Origin: an uncultured Geobacter sp.
Lineage (GTDB): Bacteria; Desulfobacterota; Desulfuromonadia; Geobacterales; Geobacteraceae
Direction: 5' to 3'
DNA length: 64,000 bases
Assembly: GCA_937886325.1 (NCBI GenBank)
Contig: CALABV010000051.1
Span: 1 to 64,000 of the forward strand
A program made the position numbers and the translations under genes. The notes under the pieces are model-generated. The model had not been told where the DNA came from. It was given only the letters and a program-made list of their open reading frames with translations, and made no database searches. This document shows positions 45,201-54,577 of the stretch, piece by piece. Positions within the stretch are counted from its first letter, which is position 1. Every line of letters begins with the position of its first letter.

Positions 45201-47179
45201 GCCGGGGCATGTTCGGCATAGTCGACTTCACCACTCCGGTCGATGAGCGCGACGCAACAGCCATGGAAGCCTTTCTCGACCGTAATACCGGCCGCGAAGA
45301 AAAGACTGCCGTTGCCTGCGGCACACACTACTTCCTTGCCATGAAGCGGCCCGCTGGCGAGGTCCCCCGGCGACAGCGCGAAATCGCCGGGAACCGGGAG
45401 ACAGGGACTGCCTGCATCATCAACGGCGAGATACATAATTGCCCGGAGCTATGGGACGAACTGGGCGAGGATGCTTCCTCCCACGCCGGCGACCTCGACC
45501 TTGCCCTGCTTCTCTATCTCCGCCACGGCCGGGACTTCGCGAAAAAGATCAACGGCCTCTTTTCCCTCGGCGTTCTGGACAGCCGGGATCCGTCGTTCCG
45601 GCTCTACGCGGACCGCTTCGGCATGGCCCGACAGGTGTACTGGACCACGGTCGGGACCAGGCTCTTTTTCGCCACCCATCTCAAGACGCTGCTGGCCTGT
45701 CCCGGCGTCGGGAAAGAGCTGGACCCCGAGGGCCTGAACCTGTTCCTGAAATACGCCTACATCACCTCGCCGTGGAGCATCTTCAAAGGCATCAGAAAAC
45801 TGCAACCCGGCCACCTGCTAACCTTTCGCAAGGGAAAGGCAGAGGAGGTTCCCTGGTGGGATTTCTCCGCGGCAACGACCACCGTCTCCGACTGGGACGA
45901 TGCCGTCAGCCGCTACCGGGAAATCCTCCGGAGGTCCATTGAACGGCGGCTCGGCGACCCGTTACGCACCGGCATCCTGCTGAGCGGCGGCCTCGATTCC
46001 AGCGCCAACGTGGCGCTGGCCGCCCGCTGCACCGACCGGCAGCTCACCACCTTCGCCATCGGTTTCGAGGACCCGCGCTTCGACGAGCGGCCCTATGCCC
46101 GCATCGTGGCCGATTATTTCGGGGCGAGGCATCACGAATACACCATCACCGGCAACGAGATAGAGGATCTGCCGACGCTGCTCTGGCACATGGAGGAGCC
46201 CTATTTCGAATTCGGGCTTTTCCTCACCTACCGCGGCCTTGCCGCGGCGGCCCCGGAGGTTGACGCGGTCATCGGCGGCGAGGGCGCCGATCAGATGTTC
46301 GGCACGGGCGGCTTTGCCGGGGCACGGCCGGCCGCTGCCCAGTATCTGTTGCGCAGGTCCGGGCTCATGGGAGCGGCCCGCCGGTTCGGGCGACTCCTGC
46401 GAGGCCCCTTTTTCTATGACCGGGACACCTGGGCCTTCAAGCTCAGGCTTTTCTGGAACCGGGCAACCGACCTGAACGACTGGTACTTCTACGGCTACGA
46501 TGAGCATGAACTTCTCCGGGCCTGCCGGAACCCCGACATGGCCCGGGTGCCGCGCATCTTCGACGGACAGCAGGTGGATGCCTCGTCATTCGCGGCCCTG
46601 TACCGCAATACCCAGATCCACCAGGACATCCGCCACTACGTCAATGAAAACGTCATGGTGAAATCGGGCCGCATGGCCGATATGCTCGGTATTACCCTGC
46701 ACGAGTCCTTTCTCGATACCGAGGTTGCGGACTTTCTGGTGGGCCTCGAATTTTCCTACAAGCGCGGCGGTGATCTGGTCGATCACCTGCGGGGGCGGGC
46801 CGTATCCAAACTGCTGCACCGCAGGGCTATGGCGGGGATCCTCCCCGAGGAAATCCTGCACAAGCCGAAACAGGGGGGATTCGTGCCGGTGATGCTCTTC
46901 CTCCGTGACGGGAGCCTGCGGCGGAAAATCTACGACTACCTCCTTCGCTCCAGGGTCATGGAAGAATATTTCAGGAACGACTACCTGAAATTCCTGTTCG
47001 CCTCCTACGAGGAACACCAGTCGAAACCGGTATCCTGGGCCAACTTTCTCAACTCCAAGGCCAACCGCATCCTCTTTCTCCTCACCTTCGACATCTGGCA
47101 TCGGTATTACCTGGAAAACGACCCGCTACAAGTGGAAGTGACAACCTTGAGCGAGTATCTGGGATCGGCGAACGGCTGA
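45197..47179 (+). CDS. Asparagine synthetase-like amidotransferase lacking the glutaminase cysteine
   Basis: The 660-residue protein has a class II GATase-like N-terminal domain (about 1-190, INGEIHNCPELWDEL) and an asparagine-synthetase C-terminal domain with the ATP-pyrophosphatase loop (LLSGGLDSSANVAL). The N-terminal nucleophile is missing: where the family has Met-Cys-Gly-Ile this protein has MFGIVDF, and the usual RVAHRGPD stretch is also absent. The glutaminase half is therefore probably inactive, and free ammonia or another nucleophile may be used. Homologues occur in XrtA loci. It is coupled to the formyltransferase and deacetylase genes. Confidence 0.88.
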   Translation: MSRGMFGIVDFTTPVDERDATAMEAFLDRNTGREEKTAVACGTHYFLAMKRPAGEVPRRQREIAGNRETGTACIINGEIHNCPELWDELGEDASSHAGDLDLALLLYLRHGRDFAKKINGLFSLGVLDSRDPSFRLYADRFGMARQVYWTTVGTRLFFATHLKTLLACPGVGKELDPEGLNLFLKYAYITSPWSIFKGIRKLQPGHLLTFRKGKAEEVPWWDFSAATTTVSDWDDAVSRYREILRRSIERRLGDPLRTGILLSGGLDSSANVALAARCTDRQLTTFAIGFEDPRFDERPYARIVADYFGARHHEYTITGNEIEDLPTLLWHMEEPYFEFGLFLTYRGLAAAAPEVDAVIGGEGADQMFGTGGFAGARPAAAQYLLRRSGLMGAARRFGRLLRGPFFYDRDTWAFKLRLFWNRATDLNDWYFYGYDEHELLRACRNPDMARVPRIFDGQQVDASSFAALYRNTQIHQDIRHYVNENVMVKSGRMADMLGITLHESFLDTEVADFLVGLEFSYKRGGDLVDHLRGRAVSKLLHRRAMAGILPEEILHKPKQGGFVPVMLFLRDGSLRRKIYDYLLRSRVMEEYFRNDYLKFLFASYEEHQSKPVSWANFLNSKANRILFLLTFDIWHRYYLENDPLQVEVTTLSEYLGSANG

Positions 47180-47185
47180 ACCGCA

Positions 47186-48010
47186 ATGAACCGTCTCACC
47201 CAACCGGCCAAGGGGCCGAGAGTCCCCATCCTCATGTATCACCAGGTCGTAGAGGACGGCGAACGGAACAGAAAGGCACGGCGTACCAATCCCGCTTATA
47301 CGGTGACTATCGACCGTTTCCGGGAACAGATGGGCTGGCTGGCCGAAAACGGCTACCGCTCGCTGACGCTGGATGACGTGTTGGCTCCGGGCTGCCCGCT
47401 GGAAAAGGGCGTGGTCATCACCTTCGACGACGGCTGGGCCGACAATTTCTCCCATGCCCTGCCGATCCTCGGGGAGTTCGGACTGGGCGCAACGGTCTTT
47501 GTCGTTACCGGTTTTGTCGGCACGACGGGCTACCTGGACTGGGAGCGGCTGCGGGAAATGTCCGGGTGCGGCATCTCTCTCCAGTCGCACACGGTCAGCC
47601 ATCGGCCCCTGGAGGAGTTGGGAGACGATGAGGTGGCGGAAGAACTGGGCGCGTCGAAGAAAGCCCTGGAAGACCGTCTGGGGACCGCGGTTGATTTCGT
47701 AAGCATGCCCCAGGGGTCGTGGAACCGGAGAATTCTGGGAGCGGCCCGGGCGGCCGGGTACCGCGGCGTCTGCACGTCGGAACCGGGCTTCCGCCATTCC
47801 CTCGGCACGCCCGCGGTCTTCTCCCGCATCAATGTGGCGGACAGCATTCCGATTTCGTTCTTTGCCCGGATAGCGCGCATGGATCGAAGCTTCATTCTGC
47901 CGGTCCTCGCCGCCACCAAATTCAAACGGGCGGTGCGGTCTCTCGTGGGATACCGAATGTATCGACTCCTGTACCGGCTCCGTTACCGCATCAATGAGGA
48001 AGGGCGATGA
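47186..48010 (+). CDS. NodB-type polysaccharide deacetylase
   Basis: The 274-residue protein has the NodB metal-binding motifs: VVITFDDGWADN with the DD pair and SHTVSHRPL with the HxxxH pair. It probably removes acetyl groups from GlcNAc-like residues of the polymer. There is no signal peptide at the start, so it may act on lipid-linked intermediates at the cytoplasmic side, or the true targeting is unclear. It follows the amidotransferase by six bases. Confidence 0.9.
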   Translation: MNRLTQPAKGPRVPILMYHQVVEDGERNRKARRTNPAYTVTIDRFREQMGWLAENGYRSLTLDDVLAPGCPLEKGVVITFDDGWADNFSHALPILGEFGLGATVFVVTGFVGTTGYLDWERLREMSGCGISLQSHTVSHRPLEELGDDEVAEELGASKKALEDRLGTAVDFVSMPQGSWNRRILGAARAAGYRGVCTSEPGFRHSLGTPAVFSRINVADSIPISFFARIARMDRSFILPVLAATKFKRAVRSLVGYRMYRLLYRLRYRINEEGR

Positions 48011-48019
48011 GCCCAAAAA

Positions 48020-48045
48020 GGGCAACCACACGGGGTTGCCCCTAC
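48020..48045 (+). repeat. Intergenic hairpin repeat ending GCCCCTAC
   Basis: GGGCAACC (48020-48027) and GGTTGCCC (48034-48041) form an 8-bp perfect stem followed by CTAC. It has the same design as the hairpin at 4942-4965 and lies in the gap after the deacetylase gene. Confidence 0.75.
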
Positions 48046-48091
48046 ACGAGAGGCCATCCGGAACGTAACATCGAATGAGAAGCGCACCGAC

Positions 48092-49075
48092 ATGAAAACA
48101 GCCCTTACCTACAGCGCGACCACCGACTATCCGGCCCATCGGGAAGGGATGCTCGACCTGTATCAAAGGTCCTACGGCAAGGAAAACCAGGCATTCTACG
48201 ACTCATTCTATGCCGGCAACCCCTTGGGGGAACCGTTCCTCTTTCTCTGCCACGACGGGAACACCCTCGTGGGCCAGGAGAATTACCTGCGCCAGTCAGT
48301 TGCCTGCGACGGCAGGCTCCTCTCCGCGGGACTCGGGGTCAACACCCTCGTGGATTCTCGCTACCGTCTCCTGCACGGGGTTTTCGGCAGGCTCTGCGCA
48401 CTTTCCCTGGAAAGACTGGCGGGAGAGTTCGACATGCTGTGCGCGTTCGCCAACGAGGAATCGAAGAAATACTATCTGAAAAACTACGGCTGGCAGGTTG
48501 TCGCAAAGGTGCAGGTATACAAGAAGGCAACCAGGTTCTCCGGGTTGCGCGCGGAAAGCCTTCTTTCCCTGCTCCGGCCGGGCGGCAGACGCACCGGGCT
48601 CAGGCTGGCGCGGACCGATGAGTTCGACCCTTCCCTGCTCGATCCGGTCATCGAACACTGCCGGGCAGGCTCCCGGTACATCTGCTTCCACAAGACAGCG
48701 GCCTTCCTGAACTGGAAATTCCTGCGCAACACCCACTACCTGATACACGGCTACTACATCATGTCCGGGGACCGGATCAGCGGCTACTGCCTGACCTATG
48801 ACAGCGGCATCGAGCGGAGGGTCATCGATCTTCGCATTGAGGGTGATGATAGCGTACTCATGGACAAGACAGTGGCGACACTCTCGTCCATGACCAGGGA
48901 AGACGGGTTGTCGCGCCTCGTCATCCACGCCGTTCCGGGTTGCTGGTACGAAAAGACCCTCAAACGCCGCTTCTTCATCCGCCGCTGGGAATACGATTGT
49001 ATCGCCCGTCCTGTGAGGGAAGAGCTCCCGTCCGGGGACTGGGTCATCCAGTTGGGAGATTTCGACATGTTCTGA
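48092..49075 (+). CDS. GNAT-family acyltransferase-like protein
   Basis: The 327-residue protein resembles the large GNAT proteins of polysaccharide clusters: an N-terminal half with VGQENYLRQSVACDGRLLSA and YRLLHGVFGRLCALSLERLA (acyl-CoA-binding-like helix), and a second half with MSGDRISGYCLTYDSGIERR. It probably transfers an acyl or aminoacyl group to the glycan. The donor is unknown; the acyl carrier protein and ligase genes directly downstream suggest one. It starts 81 bases after the deacetylase. Confidence 0.75.
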   Translation: MKTALTYSATTDYPAHREGMLDLYQRSYGKENQAFYDSFYAGNPLGEPFLFLCHDGNTLVGQENYLRQSVACDGRLLSAGLGVNTLVDSRYRLLHGVFGRLCALSLERLAGEFDMLCAFANEESKKYYLKNYGWQVVAKVQVYKKATRFSGLRAESLLSLLRPGGRRTGLRLARTDEFDPSLLDPVIEHCRAGSRYICFHKTAAFLNWKFLRNTHYLIHGYYIMSGDRISGYCLTYDSGIERRVIDLRIEGDDSVLMDKTVATLSSMTREDGLSRLVIHAVPGCWYEKTLKRRFFIRRWEYDCIARPVREELPSGDWVIQLGDFDMF

Positions 49076-49126
49076 ACGGGAGAGGATGGTCCCGGTTTTC
49101 CACACATTCCGAAGAGGTGAAATTGC

Positions 49127-49363
49127 ATGAGCATCGAGGAACAGCTGACAACCTATTTTCGCGAAAACTTTGCCGCTGATGTGGATGGCGAGACCGCGCT
49201 TATCGAATCCGGCCTCATCGACTCCATGGGGGTGATGGAGCTTGTGGAGTACCTGGAACGGTCGTTCGGCATCGAGATGGACATGGACGACCTGACCGTG
49301 GACCGGTTCGGCACCATCACGGCAATCAAACAGCTGATAACCGAGAAACAGGAGGCGATGTGA
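49127..49363 (+). CDS. Acyl carrier protein
   Basis: The 78-residue protein has the phosphopantetheine attachment serine S33 in GLIDSMGVMELVEYL. It is a dedicated carrier for an activated acid or amino acid. The next gene, an AMP-forming ligase, overlaps its stop and presumably charges it. AAGAGGTG precedes the ATG. Confidence 0.93.
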   Translation: MSIEEQLTTYFRENFAADVDGETALIESGLIDSMGVMELVEYLERSFGIEMDMDDLTVDRFGTITAIKQLITEKQEAM

Positions 49364-50919
49364 GCATGCGTCCGGCACTGGTGCACCACCTGATTGAGCG
49401 GACCGCGGCGCGGCTGCCGGACAAGGTTGCCGTGCGCCATCTGGGCAGGGACACAACCTATGGAGAACTCCTGGAAGAATCCCGCCGCATGAAGGAATTC
49501 CTCCTGGATGAGGGAATCCGAACCGGTGATCGCATCGGCATTTTCCTGGAGAAGTCGGTCGAACAGCTGACAGCCATGTTCGCCGTTTCCATGGCGGGCT
49601 GCGTGTTCGTGTTCATCAACCCCATCCTCCGGCAGGAGCAGATAGACTACATCGTCAGGGACTGCGACATACGGCTGCTCGTCACCACCGGCGCCCTGGC
49701 CCGGAAGAACAGCCTTACAAGCCCCGGCACGCTGCTGTATGTGGATGAGAACGGTCCGGGCGGGTTTCCCTGCTGGCCGCGGATCAGGGACCGCTTTCCC
49801 GCGGTTCCGGGAACGGTGCGCCGCATTCCCGACGACACTGCCTGCCTCATCTACACCTCCGGTTCCACCGGCATGCCCAAGGGGGTGGTGGTGCCGCACC
49901 GCACCGTGGTCGAAGGCGCGGAAATCGTGAGCGGCTACCTGGGGATCACCGAAAACGACCGCATCGTGAGCGTGCTCCCCTTCAATTTCGACTACGGACT
50001 CAACCAGGCGACCACCTCGATCCTGCACGGCGCCACGCTCGTCATGCACCAGTTCATTTTCGCCAAGGACCTGTTGAACCTTCTCCGGGACGAGGAGATC
50101 ACCGGCTTTGCCGGGATGACCCCCATCTGGGCCAAACTGTTCGGCGGCAAACACACGCTGAAGGCGGAGATGAGCTTTCCCGGGCTCCGCTATATCACCA
50201 ACACCGGCGGCAAGGTTCCGCGGATCGTGGTGGAGCGGATCCGGGCGTTTTTCCCGGACACAAAGTTATTCCTCATGTACGGCCTGACCGAGGCTTTTCG
50301 CTCCACATTCCTCCCTCCCGAGGAGATAGAGCGGCGGCCCGACTCCATCGGCAGGGCCATCCCGAACGTGGAGATCCTGGTCGTAAACGAGAAGGGGGAG
50401 GAGTGCGCTCCGGGAGTCCCGGGAGAACTGGTCCACCGGGGCGCGCTGATAACCCGTGGCTACTGGAACGACCCCGAGAAGACGAGGCAGGTGTTCCGGA
50501 GAAACCCCCTTCTGAACGGCCGGGAACACCTGAACGAGACGGTCGTCTACTCGGGCGATCTGGTGAAAAAGGACGAGGACGGCTTTCTCTACTTCATCTC
50601 GCGCAGGGACGAGATGATCAAGACATCGGGGTACCGGGTCAGCCCCACCGAGGTGGAGGAGATCCTGGTGGAGATACCGGGCGTGAGCAATGCGGTGGTG
50701 TTCGGCCGCGAACTGGAGAGCGGGGACCAGGGCATCATCGCCGTGGTGGAGACGGACAGCTCCGACACGAAACATCTTCTCGCCGAATGCCGCAGGCGGC
50801 TGCCCGCCTACATGGTTCCCCACGAGATCAACTGCGAACCGGAGTTCCCGAAAACCGCAAACGGCAAGATAGACCGCTCGTTCCTGAAGAGCAAGTGGCA
50901 GGGAGGCATGGACGGGTAA
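49360..50919 (+). CDS. AMP-forming acyl-CoA/acyl-ACP ligase (exosortase-A-associated)
   Basis: The 519-residue adenylating enzyme has the A3 phosphate loop CLIYTSGSTGMPKGVVVPH, A5 (LFLMYGLTEAFRST), A7/A8 (YSGDLVKKDEDGFLYFISRR) and the A10 lysine in TANGKIDRSF. It activates a carboxylic acid and should load it on the acyl carrier protein encoded just before. The start is a GTG overlapping the ACP stop (GTGA), five bases after GGAGG; an ATG lies six bases later. It corresponds to the ligase family linked to XrtA loci; the substrate is unknown. Confidence 0.92.
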   Translation: MSMRPALVHHLIERTAARLPDKVAVRHLGRDTTYGELLEESRRMKEFLLDEGIRTGDRIGIFLEKSVEQLTAMFAVSMAGCVFVFINPILRQEQIDYIVRDCDIRLLVTTGALARKNSLTSPGTLLYVDENGPGGFPCWPRIRDRFPAVPGTVRRIPDDTACLIYTSGSTGMPKGVVVPHRTVVEGAEIVSGYLGITENDRIVSVLPFNFDYGLNQATTSILHGATLVMHQFIFAKDLLNLLRDEEITGFAGMTPIWAKLFGGKHTLKAEMSFPGLRYITNTGGKVPRIVVERIRAFFPDTKLFLMYGLTEAFRSTFLPPEEIERRPDSIGRAIPNVEILVVNEKGEECAPGVPGELVHRGALITRGYWNDPEKTRQVFRRNPLLNGREHLNETVVYSGDLVKKDEDGFLYFISRRDEMIKTSGYRVSPTEVEEILVEIPGVSNAVVFGRELESGDQGIIAVVETDSSDTKHLLAECRRRLPAYMVPHEINCEPEFPKTANGKIDRSFLKSKWQGGMDG

Positions 50920-52160
50920 TGGAGCTCAACGAGCGTAACGGAAAGCTCTGCGTGGGGGATGCCTCCTTCGAAGAAATCGCCGAACGCTTCGGCACACCGT
51001 TCTACCTCTACGACCTGGACGGGGTGCGGGAACGGGCAGCCGCGGTTAAACAGGCCTTCGGCCAGGGAATCGAACTCCTGTTCGCGGTCAAGGCAAACCC
51101 CAACACGGAATTGCTGCGGGGTATCCGGGACAGCGTGGACGGCCTCGACATCGCTTCGACCGGGGAACTGCACCGGGCTTTGGAAGCCGGATTCCGCCCG
51201 GACACGATCAGCTTTGCCGGGCCGGGCAAGACGCGGGCAGAACTGCGCGAGTCGCTCCGGCTCGGGGTCGGCATCATCAGCGTCGAATCGGTGCGCGAGC
51301 TGCGTGATCTCAAGGAACTCTCAGAAACGGAGGGCGTTCGGGCGCCCGTCACCATCCGCATCAATCCGGCCCTGACGGTAAAGGAGTTCGCCGTCAAGAT
51401 GGGCGGCAAGGCGACACAGTTCGGCATTGATGAAGAGGATGCGGGCGAGGCGGCGGACTTTATCAAGGGCAACCCACACTGTTTCGACGTGCTCGGCATC
51501 CACGTCTACGCCGGCACCCAGTGCCTCGACGAGCAGGCCCTGGCAGCCGGCCTTGCCGACACCCTGCGCATAGCCGCAGAGATGCGGGAGCGGCACGGCA
51601 TCGAATGCCGGGCCATCAACGTCGGCGGAGGGTTCGGCGTCTCCTACTATGACGAGGGACGGGCGCTCGACCTGGGACTGCTCGCCCGATTATATACCGA
51701 CGAGCTTGATCGGTACCGCCGCGAAACGGGAACCAACCCGCGCTTTCTCCTGGAACTGGGGAGGTACCTGGTAGCCGAAGCCGGCATCTACGTGGCGCGG
51801 GTCGTCAGCGAGAAGCGGTCGCGGGGGGAGCAGTTCTATGTCCTCGACGGCGGCATGAATCACCACCTGGCCGCTTCGGGCAATCTCGGAGCGACGCTCC
51901 GGAAGAACTACCTGGTCCGGAATCTTTCCCGGCCCGGCGCGGAAAAGAAAACCTGCACCCTTGTCGGACCGCTCTGTACGCCCCTGGACCTGATGGGAAA
52001 AGGGGTTACCGTCGAATCGCCGGAGGTGGGAGACCTGGTGGGTTTCCTCAACTCGGGCAGCTACGGGTACAGCGCCAGCCCCCTGTTGTTTCTGGGGCAT
52101 GAGCCGCCGAAAGAAATCATAGGTTTTGGCGGAAGCCTCAAAGTGGATGACGCTGAATAA
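50919..52160 (+). CDS. PLP-dependent decarboxylase (LysA/ornithine-decarboxylase fold, exosortase-A-associated)
   Basis: The 413-residue fold-type III PLP enzyme has the PLP lysine K58 in LLFAVKANPNTELL and the glycine-rich NVGGGFGVSY. LVGPLCTPLDLM carries the substrate cysteine/aspartate region. Family members decarboxylate diamino acids. In XrtA loci this enzyme pairs with the AMP ligase and ACP, so an amine or amino acid is probably activated and attached to the glycan (inference). The ATG overlaps the ligase stop (TAATG), which sets the start. Confidence 0.92.
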   Translation: MELNERNGKLCVGDASFEEIAERFGTPFYLYDLDGVRERAAAVKQAFGQGIELLFAVKANPNTELLRGIRDSVDGLDIASTGELHRALEAGFRPDTISFAGPGKTRAELRESLRLGVGIISVESVRELRDLKELSETEGVRAPVTIRINPALTVKEFAVKMGGKATQFGIDEEDAGEAADFIKGNPHCFDVLGIHVYAGTQCLDEQALAAGLADTLRIAAEMRERHGIECRAINVGGGFGVSYYDEGRALDLGLLARLYTDELDRYRRETGTNPRFLLELGRYLVAEAGIYVARVVSEKRSRGEQFYVLDGGMNHHLAASGNLGATLRKNYLVRNLSRPGAEKKTCTLVGPLCTPLDLMGKGVTVESPEVGDLVGFLNSGSYGYSASPLLFLGHEPPKEIIGFGGSLKVDDAE

Positions 52161-53406
52161 TCACGCCATTGAAATGGTGTGCTCGAAGGCCGGCATGGAT
52201 ACCGAATCCGTACCTGACATGTACGACGAAGTATTTCGATGCGACGACTCGTACAGTGTCGGGATAATACGTTCATGGGATCGGTTCCTGGCTCTGCGGG
52301 AAACGTGGGACACCCTGGTTGAGCAACACGGGAGCCACTATCCGTTTCTTTGCCATGACTGGTTCCGCATATGGCTTAAACATTTTCAGGGAACGGCCGG
52401 ACTTTGTATCGCACTGGTTACAAGGCACCACATACCGACGCTCATAGCTCCGTTGCTAACAAAGATTGATAAATACAAGAATATTGCGAATGTTAGGAAG
52501 ATCGAGTTCATAGGGAATCACCATTCTCCCATAAAGTGCTTTATTTTTGGAGAAAATGAAAAGTCACAGAGAACTGATTCACTTATAGCTTTGTTTCGTT
52601 TTTTTGAATTTAATTACAAAAATTGGGACATCCTTGAACTTGATTCAATCCCGGTTGAAACGTTCCCATGCAGTAACTTGAAAGACATTGCATATAGTTA
52701 TGGGTTTTCTGTACGTGACTTTGTGAGTTATAACAACTGGTATTTTGATGGAATGAATCATTCATCGCAAGCATATTTTTCTAATTTACCTAAAAAAATC
52801 CGAGATGAATTGAAAAGACGACAAAAAAGGCTGGAAGAGTCTGGTTCCGTTAATTTTATTATTGGCAGTAGCCTGTATGACTTTCCCCGACATATGGATC
52901 TCTATGATTGCGTAAGAGCTAGAAGCTGGAAACACCCTGAAAAAAACAAGGATTTTCTCTGGGAAACGAGAGAAATGTATGCCTCTAAAGGATTGCTCCG
53001 GTTTTGTTTTGTTACTATTGATGATACACCTATCGCGGCTCAGTTAAGAATCGTATCCAACAGGACCGCATATTTCATGGAAGCACTTCATGACAAGCGT
53101 TATAACAACTTTGGACCTGGGAACCTGCTCAGATGGAAAGTTATCCAGCATCTTCTGGATATAGAGAAAGTATCATCAATTGACCAAATAAGAGGAGATG
53201 AAGATTACAAGGAATACTGGACACCTTTCAAGCGAAATAGAATAGGAGTAACTGTATTTAACACCTCACTAAAGGGGCAATTTTTCAGGATGCTTATGAT
53301 GGCAGCAGTACCAGTAACCAAGAAAATCAAAATGTTTCTAAAACCAATCAAGCAAGTGATTCAACGGAATCAAATCACTACTGATTCACTACAAAGACTG
53401 GATTAG
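52147..53406 (+). CDS. GNAT-family (FemAB/CelD-like) acyltransferase, first of two paralogues
   Basis: The 419-residue protein contains the pattern of CelD/BcsL-type GNAT proteins: FLCHDWFRIWLKHF early, LPKKIRDELKRRQKRLEESG in the middle, and HDKRYNNFGPGNLLRWKVIQ with IRGDEDYKEYW later. Such proteins are thought to modify polysaccharides with acyl or aminoacyl groups. The start overlaps the decarboxylase by 14 bases; a TTG at 52126 is possible. The first 300 bases have the GC content of the neighbours, then composition drops sharply to AT-rich. The next gene is a diverged paralogue. Confidence 0.82.
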   Translation: MTLNNHAIEMVCSKAGMDTESVPDMYDEVFRCDDSYSVGIIRSWDRFLALRETWDTLVEQHGSHYPFLCHDWFRIWLKHFQGTAGLCIALVTRHHIPTLIAPLLTKIDKYKNIANVRKIEFIGNHHSPIKCFIFGENEKSQRTDSLIALFRFFEFNYKNWDILELDSIPVETFPCSNLKDIAYSYGFSVRDFVSYNNWYFDGMNHSSQAYFSNLPKKIRDELKRRQKRLEESGSVNFIIGSSLYDFPRHMDLYDCVRARSWKHPEKNKDFLWETREMYASKGLLRFCFVTIDDTPIAAQLRIVSNRTAYFMEALHDKRYNNFGPGNLLRWKVIQHLLDIEKVSSIDQIRGDEDYKEYWTPFKRNRIGVTVFNTSLKGQFFRMLMMAAVPVTKKIKMFLKPIKQVIQRNQITTDSLQRLD

Positions 53407-53407
53407 T

Positions 53408-54577
53408 ATGTCTTCAATACATATCAATTCAATTGATCTGTATGCAACAAATGGTTTGATAAATTTTGACAATTTATCCTCCATTGAACCTTTATGGGGA
53501 ATATGCATCGACAAAGAGGCCCCGTATTCACCATATTCTACCTGTGAATGGTACAAGCTTTGGCTAACATATTTTATAAAAAATAACACAGCAAGATTAT
53601 TGTCATTTCATGATGATAATAATGTAAATATAATAGTTCCACTGTTATACTCTAAATTTAAATACAGAGGTATATTTATATCAAAATATGAACCTATAGG
53701 CAATGTATATTCTCCGATACGCAATATGGCTATATACAGTAATTGTAGTTTTATTGATAATATTGATATTGTATTTGAACAAATCATAAGCAATGAGAAT
53801 AAATGGGATATCATCGACATTTGTGAGGTTTCTAACGAGAGCAATTGGTTCTCTTCAGCATCAGAATTCTTCATCAGGAAAGGATTAGATATCAGGGAAT
53901 ATGATTGTTACGAAAATTGTTATTCAGACTGCATAACTGGAACAAGTGAGGGGTACTTCAACAACAGATCAAAAAGTTTCAGATTGAGCATTAGAAAGAA
54001 CTACAACAGGTTGTCAAAAGCCGGCGATATCAGCTTCAGGGTGATCACCGGGGTGGCCGATTGTTCTGACTATTACGATTTATACAGCAGCATATATTCA
54101 AAGAGCTGGAAACGGAGAGAGAGTATCGGACTAGACTTCTTTCCTGACATGCTCAGATATGCCGAGAAGAATAATTGGCTGAGAATTGGTATTGTGTATC
54201 TTAACGAGTGCCCGATTGCAACTGTATTTGTGGTTGTTGCAGGGAAGCATGCCTATTTCGAAAAAGTTGCTTTCGACGAAGAATTTCGGAACTTCGGCGC
54301 AGGGTCGGTGTGCCTTTATGAGATGATTAAATATGTAATAGATGTCGACAAGGTGTCCGTTATCGATTTCCTGAGAGGCGCTGATGAATACAAGAAGCAT
54401 TGGGTTGCTAAATGCAGAAAAAGAAAAGGGATGATGATCTACAACAATACGATTCGAGGCAAATATCTATCCTTTGTAGACAATAAAATAGCACCTTTTG
54501 TCAACAATAACAAATTTTTGTCAAATATAAAAAGAATAGTGGTATCGACTTACAAAAATGCAGGCAATGTTGAATAG
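53408..54577 (+). CDS. GNAT-family (FemAB/CelD-like) acyltransferase, second paralogue
   Basis: The 389-residue protein aligns with its upstream neighbour in layout: CEWYKLWLTYFIKN, FRLSIRKNYNRLSKAGDISF, DEEFRNFGAGSVCLYEMIKY and LRGADEYKKHW. It starts one base after the stop of the first paralogue. It is distinctly AT-rich with many A/T-ending codons, unlike the rest of the operon, pointing to recent acquisition. Its function presumably parallels the first copy with a different donor or acceptor. Confidence 0.82.
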   Translation: MSSIHINSIDLYATNGLINFDNLSSIEPLWGICIDKEAPYSPYSTCEWYKLWLTYFIKNNTARLLSFHDDNNVNIIVPLLYSKFKYRGIFISKYEPIGNVYSPIRNMAIYSNCSFIDNIDIVFEQIISNENKWDIIDICEVSNESNWFSSASEFFIRKGLDIREYDCYENCYSDCITGTSEGYFNNRSKSFRLSIRKNYNRLSKAGDISFRVITGVADCSDYYDLYSSIYSKSWKRRESIGLDFFPDMLRYAEKNNWLRIGIVYLNECPIATVFVVVAGKHAYFEKVAFDEEFRNFGAGSVCLYEMIKYVIDVDKVSVIDFLRGADEYKKHWVAKCRKRKGMMIYNNTIRGKYLSFVDNKIAPFVNNNKFLSNIKRIVVSTYKNAGNVE

